Assembly (NCBI RefSeq): GCF_026151205.1
Contig: NC_087079.1
Coordinates: forward strand, 2,265,730-2,329,729
Source: Bolinopsis microptera
Lineage: Eukaryota; Ctenophora; Tentaculata; Lobata; Bolinopsidae
Reading direction: 5' to 3'
DNA length: 64,000 nucleotides
Part shown: in pieces, positions 1 through 34,494 of the stretch
Layout of the letters: every line of letters begins with the position of its first letter
How positions within the stretch are numbered: the stretch's first letter is position 1
Notes under the pieces: model-generated
What the model saw: only the letters and a program-made list of their open reading frames with translations
What the model was told of the DNA's origin: nothing
Databases searched by the model: none
Translations under genes and position numbers: made by a program

Positions 1-20
1 CTCTCTCTCTCTCTCTCTCA

Positions 21-56
<36 letters not shown>
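1..56. repeat. (CT)n simple repeat
   Basis: Dinucleotide CT run with occasional TATCTC interruptions at the very edge of the window. It probably continues upstream. Confidence 0.95.
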
Positions 57-572
57 TGTTTTAACGCGTTCAATTACTACTCACCATCTGTATTATAACG
101 CATTTAAACAGTCCGATATTTCAAATATTTGAAAGGTTTGGGTTTTGGGTGTCAAAATGTACAATGTGTGTTGTACCGGCAGGATATACTTATCCTTCAC
201 CGCTATATCATATGTATATAATAGTGCAACACTTCACACGTATGTAAGGTATACTGTACTATCAATTACCATGTGTTTATAACTGTATCTAGTGGACCTC
301 AAGTGTGGATTTACTGCTAATACCCTTCCCTCATTCCTCTTTTATTTACTGTCCGTAATTGGGATTGGATTTTGAACTTAATTGACACAAAAAACCAATA
401 GAATTTCTTTGAACATTAACAAATGAAACACAGGTTTGTAGTACTTGACTCCTCTACCATGTCTACTTTTATTTAGAAAGTTCACCACAAAGATTAAGAT
501 TAACTGGAAGAATTAAAACCCAACCTGATCGCTGATTTAACATGTTTCCTCTATATTAGTAACTCTCTGCAG

Positions 573-700
573 TGGGGTCAATGCAGGACGGAGCAGATAC
601 CGCCTACTCCTACACACTCCTCCACACTCGTAACCCCACTATTAACGATAACATAGAGCTATATAGCAGTCAGTTTGGAGTTAAGGGCACCAGTAGGCAG
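573..700 (+). CDS. P3H exon (TPR-like region)
   Basis: Acceptor CTCTCTGCAG and donor CAG/GTGGGA. The product DGADTAYSYTLLHTRNP resembles the repeat region before the catalytic domain of leprecans. A second in-frame acceptor would start the exon at 587. This is the most upstream exon I can support. Confidence 0.65.
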
Positions 701-2765
701 GTGGGATATTATACTTCTCTACTTTGTTACGTGCTGTTTATCATATTTATCCATTATGTTGTGTGCATCCAACTTATTATTTAGTTAGAGTTTTACTTTT
801 ATTGAGTACCTACCTATTGAACCTGTCGAGAAGTTTAGAAGTAGGCATCTTGACGGTCATCACGCAATCTGCGGACCTCCTCGTTGACCAGTCGGTTACC
901 GAGTTATATTATTAGAGTAACTGAAATTGGCATTATCTCTTCAGGATATCCAGGGTTTTCTTAACAACCATAGGATTGACATGGAATTATTGGAGAAAAC
1001 AGACTCTAAACAGGTTTGGTAACCGAGGAATTTCTCAAATCGGCATTTATATTCTCTGATTATTAAATTATAATAGTATTTTACTAATAATAATGCTGTT
1101 TTACAGCAACCAAGAGAAGAAAGTGTATTTAGAACTGATAATTCATTTGGAGATAAGGGGTTCTTATCCACTGAAGAATGTAATACTTTGGTATATTTTG
1201 CTAAGGTAAATACTAATTGTGTATTTTACTACTTGACTCAAGATTGCGATGCAAATGAAACATATACCGCCCAATACTCGTATGCCGTTTAGCTATTGTT
1301 TGTTTTTCTAAAAGGATACTGTTTGCTCATTTGTTCATCCGGTACCAACGCTCAATAAATAACAATAGTGAAATGAATTCCAATGTTCAGGAAGTTTCAA
1401 CTGAAAACGACGGTTACGATCATTTCAAAGACAAAGGTTCATCGCCTTTCAGTTCAAACGAGAAGTACAGCGGAATCGAGCTGAGCAGAGCTATAGAAGT
1501 AAGTTACTTACTTCTATAATCGTAGAATTGTGGCAAATTTAAAGGGCAGATTGTGCTGGCGCGAACGCCAAACAATAATTTTAAAGAAAAAAGCTTTACA
1601 TCGTTAATGAAATAAAATGATGAGCGCGGCTCAATTGTGATATGTGGCCCTTTTGAACAAATTATCTGTTTAATTTGATTATTTTTGCACCCTGTAGTTA
1701 TTGGAGGGTGGACAAGTCGAAGCAGAAGCGGTGCAGTTGTATTTATCAGTTGTTGAGGCAGCAAAATCTCATTTGGAAAAGAAATTTAAACTGGTGAAAC
1801 CCCTTTATTTTAACTACATTCACTTGGTCCAAAGATCAGCAATTGAAGGTTCGTAGTACTATTAAGATATTTTGTGTTGTATTATAGTTGTGATGATCTT
1901 ATGTATTATTATTTAGTACAGCAACTCCTTAGTACAACAATCCTTTATTAAAAGCAATCCTTCAAATAATCTGTTGTACTCTATAGGTAAATAGGACGGA
2001 AGCTGACATTTTCTTACCATTTTCAAATCATGACTTCACTCTTCAGGCTCAGAAAAAGTCTCAGAATATTCGCATCCGATACATGCTGATAATTGTGTCA
2101 TAAAACCGGACGGTTCATGCATTAAAGAGTCTCCAGCTTTTACTGAGAGAGATTGGTCCGCAGTTGTATATCTTAATAGGTAAAACACCGCACCGCACCA
2201 AGATTTTTCGTCCATTTATGTAAATTGTTGAAGAGAAAAACTATCGATCATTTCCTCACTGCATGTCTATGAATACTCTAATATTAAATAAACTCACAAG
2301 AAATGTTCCCAAATCAGTCCAGTAGGTGGAGAGTTCGTTATAACAAACAATAAATACACTGTAACAGAAAGTCTGCAGCCATCATGTGGTAACATTGTAG
2401 GCTTCAGTGCTGAGACCTTTCATGGTGTTAAGGCTGTGGAAAAGGGAGAAAGATATGCCATAGGTAATTAATTAATTTATTGTCTAATTGATCAGTGAAT
2501 TCCCAAATAGTTTTTGACCATCGTGCATGATCAGGTTTAAATCTTTGGTTCTGTAGGATTCGCATTTATTTTTAATCAGGAGTAAAGCTTATTATTATAA
2601 ACATAAAGTTACATAAAATTAATTTTGTGAATTTTAACCTGATATTCTGCAGGGTTGTGGTTCACACATCAGATTTCAAGAGCAGTAGATATGGTCCTGT
2701 TACAGCGGAGAATAGACAATGCCAAGGAGAAAAACGCTGCTCGCGCTTCTAAAGACGAACTTTAA
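573..2765 (+). CDS. prolyl 3-hydroxylase (leprecan family), C-terminal eight exons
   Basis: Endoplasmic-reticulum enzyme of the leprecan family: Fe(II)/2-oxoglutarate-dependent 3-hydroxylation of proline in collagen chains. I rebuilt exons at 573-700, 945-1013, 1107-1205, 1391-1498, 1698-1848, 2047-2179, 2318-2463 and 2653-2765. All have GT/AG borders and their phases are consistent. The product shows GDKGFLSTEECNTL, DGYDHF...SPFSSNEKYSG, LYFNYIHLVQRSAIEG, the iron-binding HxD in SHPIHADNC, RDWSAVVYLN, the distal histidine in FHGVKAV, the 2-oxoglutarate arginine in KGERYAI, then GLWFT. It ends in SKDEL and a stop, a classical ER-retrieval signal. Earlier exons (signal peptide and most of the TPR region) are not visible and probably lie upstream of the window. 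The paralogue (P3H1, 2 or 3-like) cannot be assigned. Confidence 0.93.
945..1013 (+). CDS. P3H exon
   Basis: 69 nt, phase 0 at both ends, acceptor TCTTCAG and donor CAG/GTTTGG. Encodes DIQGFLNNHRIDMELLEKTD, a charged helical linker ahead of the catalytic region. Confidence 0.7.
1107..1205 (+). CDS. P3H exon
   Basis: 99 nt, phase 0 at both ends, acceptor TTTTACAG and donor AAG/GTAAAT. Encodes GDKGFLSTEECNTLVYFAK, the start of the leprecan catalytic domain. Confidence 0.85.
1391..1498 (+). CDS. P3H exon
   Basis: 108 nt, phase 0 at both ends, donor GAA/GTAAGT. Encodes ENDGYDHFKDKGSSPFSSNE and KYSGIELSRAIE, matching the leprecan GDGY...SPHTPNEKF segment. The acceptor AATGTTCAG has a poor pyrimidine tract, but it is the one that keeps the frame. 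Confidence 0.85.
1698..1848 (+). CDS. P3H exon
   Basis: 151 nt, phase 0 to 1, acceptor CCTGTAG. Encodes VQLYLSVVEAAKSHLEKKF and LVKPLYFNYIHLVQRSAIE, the helix and HLV-R segment just before the iron-binding core. Confidence 0.9.
2047..2179 (+). CDS. P3H exon with HxD iron motif
   Basis: 133 nt, phase 1 to 2. Encodes SHPIHADNC, the HxD iron ligands, followed by the RDWSAVVYLN strand. An alternative in-frame acceptor lies 6 nt further in, at 2053. Confidence 0.92.
2318..2463 (+). CDS. P3H exon with distal histidine and 2-oxoglutarate arginine
   Basis: 146 nt, phase 2 to 1. Encodes SPVGGEFVI, PSCGNIVGFSAETFHGVKAV and EKGERYAI. H of FHGV is the third iron ligand and R of GERYAI is the expected co-substrate contact. 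Confidence 0.92.
2653..2765 (+). CDS. P3H terminal exon with KDEL
   Basis: 113 nt including the stop, acceptor TTCTGCAG. Encodes GLWFTHQISRAVDMVLLQRR and then ASKDEL-stop. The KDEL tetrapeptide marks ER retention. Confidence 0.93.
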
Positions 2766-2771
2766 AAACTA

Positions 2772-2848
2772 GGGAGTGAAGACTTTAGAAACTCTGGAGT
2801 GAAGACTTTAGAAACTCGGGAGTGAAGACTTTAAGAACTCGGGACTTT
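2772..2848 (+). repeat. 23-bp tandem repeat in the P3H 3' UTR
   Basis: About three copies of a unit beginning GAGTGAAGACTTTAGAAACT, starting a few bases after the P3H stop codon. Confidence 0.85.
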
Positions 2849-3577
2849 AAAGACCAACTATGGACTACATCTTAGGATCTTTGATAAATAGTTTCTCTAA
2901 GCCGACCCTGTGAAGATGTTAGTAATAGTACCGTTTATGGTAAAACCTGGTAGCCAGTAATGTTGGGATTTTACATTTTGAACAGGTTCTAACTTAAAAT
3001 TTGACATTTGTGAAAGTTGAAACTGATTATAATCGGTTAAATCGGTTGTCAGAGTTATGATTTTCGGGATAAAAATTGAAAACAGGTCTTTGTATGATCC
3101 GAATAGTGATGATAAAATGAATTCTGTTAATAGTGAATTGAGATTGATTCTTTTATTTCGTTTGATTTTCAATTTATGTTTCAAGTGAAGCGGGTGATAA
3201 AATGTGAGTTATAATTTCATTATTGAAAATTAATGACCTTAAATTTAATCTTTTTCTAATCAAAGATTATCGTTACTGTACTTATTTTTGGATATTTTGT
3301 TTTATTTTGGAAATATTATTTGTACGAAATTTTATTCTTGTACTCATTGAAGTATTTGTATAAAGATAAATTTTGAAAGTCCTACGCTGAAATTTTGAAT
3401 ATTTTATTTGTATTTATTTCCATATACATAATAGGATTTTGTGAATTTAACAACAAATGGTGGTCCGTAGAATAAAAAGCCAAATATATCAAATATTATG
3501 ATCAGACGGGTAGAGTTTGGATTGAGTGAGGAGGTACGTGCCATTGATGGGAGTTTTCAGATCTTATAGTCCTCTAT
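2849..3577. other. AT-rich non-coding stretch
   Basis: P3H 3' flank. An AATAAA is present at 3471. The minus-strand open frame at 2897-3184 has no recognisable motif and is probably chance. Confidence 0.6.
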
Positions 3578-4033
3578 CGGGCCATCTACTTAGGACGTCC
3601 GGCAAATAGGGAGGGGGAGTGGTTTTGGAATGACGGACAAATCCGGACAGGGGGAAGGGGGAGGGGTTGGTTTCTGAAAATCCGGACGTCCGGAAATTTT
3701 GACAGAATTAACGAAAAAGTCCCATTTATTTCAACTCCTTGACACTAATTACTTTGTAAGTTTAGATCCCTGTATTTTGAACAAGTACTTAAATGTACTT
3801 AAAGTTAAATGTAACTGTGCTAAGCTTGTTCGACGCTATCATTGTCTATTTTAAGTAACTACACATTTTATTAACAATGAATTTGAGTTGGTTTTATTTG
3901 TACTCTTAAAAGTAGCTGGAAATCCGGACGTCTGGGGGAGGGGATGGTTTTGAAAATTCGGACACACCCTGACAGGGGGAGGGGGGTGGTCTGAAAATCT
4001 GCGATTTTGGCGGACGTCCTAAGTAGATGGCCC
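3578..4033. mobile_element. MITE-like element with 22-bp terminal inverted repeats
   Basis: Ends are inverted copies of GGCCATCTACTTAGGACGTC. The four bases CTAT stand on both sides (3574-3577 and 4034-4037) as a likely target duplication. Inside are several copies of a CCGGAC...GGGGGAGGGG...GGTTTTGAAA block and no coding frame. The superfamily is not identified. Confidence 0.8.
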
Positions 4034-4037
4034 CTAT

Positions 4038-5054
4038 GGCCACCGTGAAAATTTAATTTAAAGAACGACTATTATATACAAGACTAAAGACAGCTGAAAG
4101 GGAAACAAAGATCTCAGTGTTCAACTGAAAGAGTCTGGCATGGCTTAACTTTCTATTTCAGGATGAATTTTATTTCAACAAATAAAGCAAATTTCACTAT
4201 TCCAACAAAAATAAAATCCAATTATTGTCATGAATAAAACACGAAATTGGCAGTACATACACAAAATTGGCAGTACATATTTTCACATATTACATTTTAG
4301 CCAACTCCCGTTTAGAGTACTCAGATTATCAATCACAATGTTAACTGACGATTCTAAAAATGCCCTATTCTCTTTTAAAGTCGGGTAAATAAGTTATCAT
4401 TTAATCGAAATAACGTTAATCGAATAAATACTGTGTTTGCAAAAGGCTAACTTTTGCATTGCTCTCAGAATTATTTACTAAGAATCGTTTACATGTCACC
4501 CTCCACCCAATCCGTTTGTACTTTCGGCTATTGTGTTGCAATTACAGAATTACTTTTAACGTTTCCAAACCCCCTCTCCCTAGATCGTTTGTAGTACATG
4601 AACAATCTCTTCAATATAGATTTGACCTTTTTTTAAATGAAACGTTTTACGTATCAATATAAAGAGGGAAATACTATCATCTCACAAAAGAACAAACCAA
4701 ATTGCTAATCGAAATCACGAATATAGAACTGAAATTTCAGCTTGAGATCATAAGCAAATCTTCTAAGTTTGAGTCATATTTCATAATCAAATCGAAAAAC
4801 CAAGAAATAAGAGTGATAAAGAAATACGTTGATTTAACATAATATATGAATATAATGTGAAACAAACACAGCAGTAAAAACTTAACAATAATATTAAGTT
4901 AAAATTCCGTTATAACAGCCTATAAAACCCACTTAATAATCTCTGACTCTCAGCACATGAAGACTGGATTATCCCATGTTTGATACTAATTTAATACTAG
5001 CTACTTACTATTAATTTAGCTAGCACTACTATTAATTTAATATCAGCAAGCACA
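4038..5054. other. AT-rich non-coding stretch
   Basis: Lies between the MITE and the last exon of the minus-strand receptor gene, so it probably includes that gene's 3' UTR. No motif recognised. Confidence 0.5.
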
Positions 5055-26776
<21,722 letters not shown>

Positions 26777-28850
26777 ATCCTACCTGAGATAATGTCGTTT
26801 TTATAAACGGATTAAAAGATTAAAAAGTCAAATTACAATGGTAATGTCTGACCGATTATAAAAAGTAATTCCACCCAAAGGTCAAAAAGTATATATACAA
26901 GAAAATTAGAATAAAATAAAAAATACCACAATGAACAAAGAAATGCCCCCCAAAAGAACCTGAACAACATAAAATTAAAATAAACTAATAAAAACAAAGG
27001 ACGGCTTCGTTAGTACTTAGTGAAGACTTTCAACTAGATTGCAATGAAGCCAATCTAGGATGTATTTAATTTTAGGTTTAATATTATTTTCATGTATTGT
27101 ATTTATGGATTGTATTGATGTATTGTATAAGTTTTTTATTCGAATATCGTGTTTTGTTGTTATTATGTCTTTATGTTACATATTATGTTGTCATTTGTTT
27201 TGATTCATTATTATTTGCCCTTTTGCGAACATTTAAAACTGTTTCTTCTTTTGTCTTTGCATAAGTAATATTTCTTGGTGTTCAGTAAATGTAAAGTGTG
27301 ATGTTTTTGGATATTTTGTTATTTTTGAATTCGTAGTTATATTTGTTCACGACGTTACAGAAGAAATTGATTAAATGCAGTACGAGGGGTCTAAATCCTC
27401 CTCGCGTCCTAAGATGGCGTTTATCTTGTCTCATATATAATATGATTACAGATTAAATATCGAATTCTGTAACTCTTAGACTTCATCCTTCTATTTGTCC
27501 AATATCGATTACGTGACTTCTTTGTCAAATTTCTCAGAGAAGTTATTTATTTTATTGCAAATAATAACTTAAAAGCCGCTAGCTGCTTCAAAATAAGAGG
27601 CAATGTTAGATTACGTACGCCCGTACGGTCCGCGGAAAGAAAGGAAACTTTACGTCGTTTGACACTATAAAATATGAATTGGTGTTGGGGCAAAGATTTA
27701 ATGTCGATGAAGGGTCATTTGCAGGAGAATATCTGAAAGGTAGAGACAGCCATCACAAAGTCTTTGCGTAAGGCGGACCAAATATAGTACAGTTAATGCC
27801 AATGGAGCAAACATCGACCATCATTTAAGCATTTAGGAACCGATAACACCGTTTACCATCGCTCAGAAACCTCCAGAAAACAAGAAGATCCGTCTCTACC
27901 AGACGACAAAGCTGTTACCGGAGATGCTAACTCATGAGAGTGGACAAGTATAATTGTTCCTCACGCGATAGTGGCGACCCTGGGCCTGGAATACACTAAA
28001 TTAACGGGATAAACGTACGTTGATAAATAGTAAGGATGTCTGGGGATAAACGTGCGTTGATAAATAGTAAGGATGTCTGGGGATGATGCCCCAGTGAAAT
28101 CAAACAACATCTATTACACTCTAACAACTCCCGACAACTTTAATCTCGATTGTTGATATTATTCTTTTCGTTGCGCCATCACGTGATCAAAACGTTGTCA
28201 GAATATGTTCACTTAAACTCTTTAACAATGAGTTCAATTCACTTATCTTGAAATTGTGCCTTGTTTAGTATTTAAGATGGTTATAGGATTAAGGACTGTT
28301 AACTAATCTCCTAAATAATCGGATAACTCGATCATATTGACCAATTTCTTGTCTAGTCACTGTCAGTTAGTTCATAAGGAACCAGAGGAAATTACTGGTA
28401 GTGGTAATAACTACTTATAATCTATCATCACATATAACATGATATTAGATGAAAGTTGCAGAAATGAGCTTAACAGTAGGTAAGTTCTTAATTAAAAACT
28501 TTTATGTCAACGGATTATAAATCGTCGATAGCTCCCAATACCAAGCCCGGTTGCTATGACAACACGGTTGCTATGACAGCAAATTAAACTCGATCAGACA
28601 CCCAATTAGCTTTGACTCCTTGAAAATGTCTTCAGGTTCCAAGACCACCGTAGATTGATTACTGTAAAATGATAGACTAATTTTTTAGAAGAATTGAGGA
28701 AATTATTTTTTGTCGAGCTTAACTTTTTGTATATTTTCCCTTACTTAATATCCTTAACGGAAAACTTAAACTATTTTTTTCTTCGGTGCATGCTCTTGAT
28801 TGAATTAAGGTGTTTTTCAGCAATTTTAACGACCTGGTGATCCCTTCAGA
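26777..28850. other. 5' flank of the receptor gene, no gene recognised
   Basis: AT-rich. The receptor promoter should lie at its left end; no core motif is convincing. A 42-bp direct duplication (GGGGATAAACGT-CGTTGATA) sits at 28003-28084. Confidence 0.5.
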
Positions 28851-28851
28851 A

Positions 28852-29075
28852 AATGGCAGACAAGTTTCAGAAAATGGCAGACAAATATCATAAAATGGCC
28901 GACAAATATCATAAAATGGCCGACAAATTTCAGAAAATAGCAAAGAAATATCAGAAAATGGCAAAGAAATATCAGAAAATGGCAGACAAATATCAGAAAA
29001 TGGCAGACAAATATCAGAAAATGGCCGACAAATATCATTAAATGGCAGACAAATCTCAGAAAATGGCACACCATT
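28852..29075. repeat. 21-bp tandem repeat (AAAATGGCAGACAAATATCAG)
   Basis: About 11 copies with variants (GCCGAC, AAAGAA, CATAA). Open on both strands because the unit is a multiple of three; no sign that it is translated. Confidence 0.95.
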
Positions 29076-32000
29076 GTCATATAAATCGACAGCCAACTGT
29101 CAGATAAAGCTACCAGAAGGTTAGTCAGCGAGTACAAAAGAACAGCCATTTAAGTGAATATACCTGGAAGACAAAAAAAACTATTTACAATTGATGCTTT
29201 GATGAGACGAGAGATGATCGTCAGTATTTTAAAAATGTGTCCTCAATCCAATAAATCGCACGTGCCACGATTTCCCTTTGTCCTTGAGTGGAACTGGTAG
29301 AATTCCCATAATTGAGTAGCGACGAAGTCGTTAGGTATATATAAGTCTGGCGGTACTAATATCCCGGTGACGTTTAATTTTGACAACTGATATTAGTGAA
29401 TATTGTGGAATTCACAATTAATTGTACAAATGGCGAGACAGTTATAGCTTTAAGGGTAGATTTACCAAAACCGTTTATGATTTGGTTCGGCAAAAGATTT
29501 CATATTTGGAAAATACAAACAAAATCATGCTTTGGCACTTTCAAAGCCTTTTTTCAATTTGATTAAGTCTGTCGCTGTAATATCGATATATTTGTCTACG
29601 AGAACCTCTCAAAAGGATTCGATTATTTGATTGAGAAATATATGACCAAGTTGCAAGCCGATTAAGGCTTGTGAAGAAGATTTGCATAATTTACAAAATT
29701 TCAAATGCTACTGAGATTTAAGGTGTAAAATCCGACCTAGAAATATACGTGTAAAAAAATACCAAAATGGCCAATTTCAGGCTTAGAATGCCTACAAATT
29801 ATTTTCTACAAGATCGTTATCAGCTTGGCGAGACAAAACTTTTAGGGGAACCTTGTTTTCGAGCTAGAAAATTGTTTAAATAACTTTTCTTAAAATATCA
29901 TGAGCGATTTTGGTGTATGGCAAACAGTAGGATTAGTTGAGCGGTTATTTGAATGAATAAAATTAGATATTTATATTTGAATAAGTCCAGCTAGACACCA
30001 GACGGCACGTAACCATGGTAACGCATCTCATAATCGACTAGGTAACGCGTTACGGTGTTACGTGCTGTCTAGCGGGTCTTCATTAGGCCGTAGAGCATGT
30101 CATATCTAATCGCTAGACGGCGCAGAGGAAGTTAAGCAAGAATCTGGGGTCAAATATTATTAATATCAGTATCCTAACTTAATATCTATAATTTAATTAG
30201 AATTAGACGCTTATAGAGGAAGTTATCAACTTTAGTAAATTGATCTTATAGTATAAAGGGTAAATTTATTTACTTTGTAGTTGTATGCAGTGGCGTAAAA
30301 AGACCCGCTATGAGGGGGGGGGGGCGATCACAGGGCCAGGGAGCGCTTTTTCCCTAATTTTAGGTCTTTTAACAAAAAGTCAGTCGTCAACTTAACGTTC
30401 GGTCGACGCGACAATAATTGGGGGTACAAAAGCTCCAGAAGGGGCACCAAAAAGCTGTAGGGGGCACCAAACGTTACACCACTGGTAGTGCAGTTGCATG
30501 GCACATTTATTGAGTTTGCAAATGAGAATCTGCAACTGTCTCTGCGTTAATACTTTAATAAACAAGAATTGCAAATTCTAATATTCATAATCTAGTTAAA
30601 CGTCTAATCACTAGACGTTGGAGGAAGTTTTTACCAACCGCATCAAGTAAAACTATTTGATATTAGTTACGGTAATCAGGACCAATAAGGAAGTATGATT
30701 AATCAGGACATGTCTGTAAATTGTTTGTCATACAAGCAAAGTAAAAAGAGTATAATAATATTATATGTGTCTACTGCACTGAGGGTTGAGAGGAATGAGT
30801 GGAATAAAACCAAAAACTGTCAAAGTTGGGAATCGTGAGTTATATTATATCCAAAAAAGCTCTAAATGAGAGAAAATTGCGCTTTCTTGAGGTCTGAAAT
30901 AACAATGAAACAGACGTTAAAGCAGCATATGACGAATGATTACGTTTGATTTGATAGGTGATAACAGTTATATTACTGGTTATATCACTGGCCGGTAACA
31001 GTTCATTTTACCGTTGGAGCTAGAAAGATGACACTACAGTCGTGCTGCCGTCAGGTGTCTCCGACTAGTGGTCTAGACTACTATTAGTGTTTCTGAGAGA
31101 ACCAGTAACTGTGCCCATTATCGTGCTACAGATGGGGCTTGTTTTAGAGGTTGGAGCATTATAGAGTGTAATTTTATGGACTTCACAGCATTTTCTGTGA
31201 ATATTAGTGTGAATATTAGTGGGGCATTTTAGAGTCTGCTAGCAACGTTATTACTGATGACCGAAAGTGTAATACTCAAAAGGTTATACTTAAATCGAAA
31301 ACTGAGGTCACACTCGATATGAAAAGATTCCCAAAGAAGTAGATAATAATGTCGTTGTCTATGCTAATAAATGTTCAAACGAAAATTATAATTCGAAATT
31401 GTTTTTCAGACAATTATTATTAAAAAAGTTTAACATTCTACACGACTCTATTCTGACAGTAAATTAAAACATTCTTTCCGAATACGGAACATTGTTAAAT
31501 AATCTCTACTGAATTTTTCATTTTTGATAGATAAAAACCTAGTTTCCCGCCGTACGATGATAGCATGAAGATGCTCTGCCTACCTCTGGAGTGTGGCAAC
31601 CCTCCAGGAAGACAATGCCAGAGAAATCTACGTGAAGATGATGGAGGTTAATACAAATGGAATGAGGAGGAGTTAATAAAATGATATTAAGGACAGTTGA
31701 TGAGTAAATAAGCTAAGCAGCACGATGATCTCTCCGGGTGACGCTTAGTATGCGTGTTACGAAGTTGATGATGTAAAATCCGGATTGGAATATTGTTTAT
31801 GAGTCGCATGGTTGCAATGTATTCTTGTGTAAATTTGTATTGATCCCGTTTGATGCGACAAGGAAAAATGCTCTTATTAGGAGCTATATAGAAAATAATT
31901 TGAGATCAAGAATACGATGTTGTAACATTGAAACGTTGAGTTATTCCTTTCCTGATAGGAGAAGTTGATAATAGTACTAGGTTGCATCAAAGGTTGACGG

Positions 32001-32480
32001 AGAGATAATTTAATCTTGAAAGTATTGCCCCCGCAGCTGTGCTATAGCTAGGTGGCCTATACCGACAGCTCCCACACATTAACAGGATCCCAGTCATTGA
32101 ATTATCCTGGGCACTGTCAGAGGTGCAACGTTTAAGTTTTACGAAATCTGCGAACTTTCCGACACAATTCTGCATACTTATTTAAATACAAAATGTTGGT
32201 ATATTTTTGCCCTGGGTAGCGGCGGGTACTTCTGCGTGCATGAGATCGACTATTGATATTTGATACAAGAGAATCGCCATTTTCGGACGTGAGGAGAGTT
32301 AGGACTCCTCCAACTACATTAAATCAATTCCTTCTGTAACGTCCTCAATAAATGTATTTAATTGTAGTTGTGAAATTAGTTCCCCCCCCCCCCCCCCCTT
32401 AGTTTAATTTATAACTGTTATCTAATACAAAACAAGAGAGGGAGAAACGTAGCTGCAAACAAACAACTCGTCAATAGCAA
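29076..32480. other. gene-poor stretch
   Basis: No gene recognised. It contains a small inverted-repeat unit at 29990-30073 (GCTAGACA-C...GGCACGTAAC / GTTACGTGCTGTCTAGC), a G run at 30317-30326, a repeat copy at 31558-31630 and a repeat copy at 32254-32321 that recurs at 36053-36114 (TTTGATACAAGAGAA-CGCC). Confidence 0.55.
32382..32398. repeat. poly(C) tract
   Basis: 17 uninterrupted C residues. Confidence 0.95.
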
Positions 32481-32635
32481 TCCTTTAATGTTGATAGCAA
32501 TCAACAGATTCAAATTGTGTCAGTATAGATACATGTATCAGAGATTCTATGTGTGTAATTCTGTAACACATCTGGAATTTTCGGGAAACTTTGTGTGAAA
32601 CACTGTCCCTGAACGTGTGATGCAACGTTATTATA

Positions 32636-34048
32636 TGGACACGTTCATCTGAGTTTGAGGATATTGGTAAATATAAGTGACCCTATTAAAAGTGTAGTTG
32701 ACTTTGTCACACTATGAAATTACACAAACCCTTGATGGTTAGGATAATCGTCTCATCCTCTAGGCTAACTTTGTCACATAACGATATCTTAAATACAGCC
32801 GGCACGGAAATGGTTACATTGTCACACTATAAACATGTGACGGAGTAAATATGGACCCCTTGCTGCCGTTTTTAACCAATATTTTGAGTGTCCAGTTGAT
32901 TGGATGGGTACATATGACCAATACCTACATATTTGACGACTTTTTTCGTTAGATGGTGCACTCAGGTTTACTCTGTCACACATTTAAGAAAATGTAAAGA
33001 ATGTTTAGGGCACCCTGATAAGCCATGCTGAGTAGTGTCGGTGTATTTGTTGGCCTGGAAGTGATAGGAATTGTTATTATATCATGTAGTCGTAAGAAAT
33101 TAAAACACAGAACGCACAAACAAGTTTACTTTGTCACATAATCTTGATAATATCTGAACATGTGTGTCACATTTTTAGTGACTTTGACAAATTTAACCTA
33201 AAATTGTTAAATAATAAAACTTGAGCTTTGATGTTCTGGACAATATTCTACCAATTTTTTCTGAAAGAATGTTGAATTTTAATAGAGTTATAGAATATAT
33301 AAATCTTCAAAATAGGGGCATGACATGTTTACTTTGTCATATCAGTTATTATAAGAGTTATTATAAGAGACTATTTCATTCTATAATCATTGTTTTTAAC
33401 CAATTTACGATTTCGTATCATTTTTTGTGACAATGTAAACATCAACTTATCTTAACTTGCATCAACTACATTGTCATCATATAAAGTTTTCCCGACTTTC
33501 AAACCAAAATCAGATATAAATAATTCGCCCAATATTTAAAATTCCATATAATATTGTGACAGAATTAACCTCATTTCCCAATAACTAAGTGCCTGTATTA
33601 GCTAACTATTCAAATAACATATTTTAGGGCTATGATTGGTAGAGCAACCATCAAATAATGAGTTGACCTCACAGTAGAATAGAGGTATAGTATTCTGAGT
33701 GTGACAAAGTTACCCAAATATTGCCTTGTAACCGTTCAATCCGTGCCCTTTAACCGATGTTGTATCATAATTGTTGGATTTACCTAATCTACAATATTTC
33801 AGACCAAGGAATGATAATTAGACAACTGCAGTTAACTAAGTTACACAAAATGTGACATTTGAAACATTATAGTGCCTAACAACAATAGATTTTATTTCTG
33901 AACAGTGCATATGGGAGTATGGGTTACGTGGCTAATGTTCAGAACTTCTGAACGTGCTAGGTTAATAGATTTCAAAACTAAGCCACTATCGTCGAAAACG
34001 CTATTATTTTTGTTTACCAATATCCTCAAACTCAAATGAACGTGTCCA
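32636..34048. mobile_element. 1.4-kb TA-flanked inverted-repeat element
   Basis: Terminal inverted repeats of 36 bp with one mismatch, starting TGGACACGTTCAT-TGAGTTT, flanked on both sides by TA. It interrupts an older repeat whose uninterrupted relative is at 11690-12010. No transposase frame is visible, so it is non-autonomous. The interior carries many copies of ACTTTGTCACA. The TA duplication suggests Tc1/mariner mobilisation (inference). Confidence 0.85.
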
Positions 34049-34494
34049 TATATTATACAGATTAGCCTGTATAATTGAAGAAGATTCTCCAAACTTTGCA
34101 AACATTTTGCAAAATAAATGCTGTAATTGATAATCGCCAAATTTTGGCATTTTAGGCGATTCAATAAGCGTTTAAAACAAAATAGCCAAAAGCATCAATC
34201 GAATATAAAATCTAAATTCTTCAACAGTCACTAACAAGGAGTGCTCTTAAACACCCTGTTGTTTAACTGTTTATTTACAGAGGTAGAGTTAGGGAACATG
34301 AGTTGTAGACAGTTGTACAGTTTAGATTATCATTTAATTGGTGTTAAAAACATTGTCTTCAGCGAACCTCCATGACATATCAACAGCAATCATCTTTGGA
34401 TTACAACCAGTTTTACACTCATATAGTTTAAACCAGTAGTGCCATTCCTGCCACTTTCTGACAAATGTGCATTGTGCTTATAGACCTTTTTTGA

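Noticed and set aside
2897..3184. 95-residue minus frame after P3H
   Set aside because: AT-rich, no motif, lies in the 3' flank of P3H.
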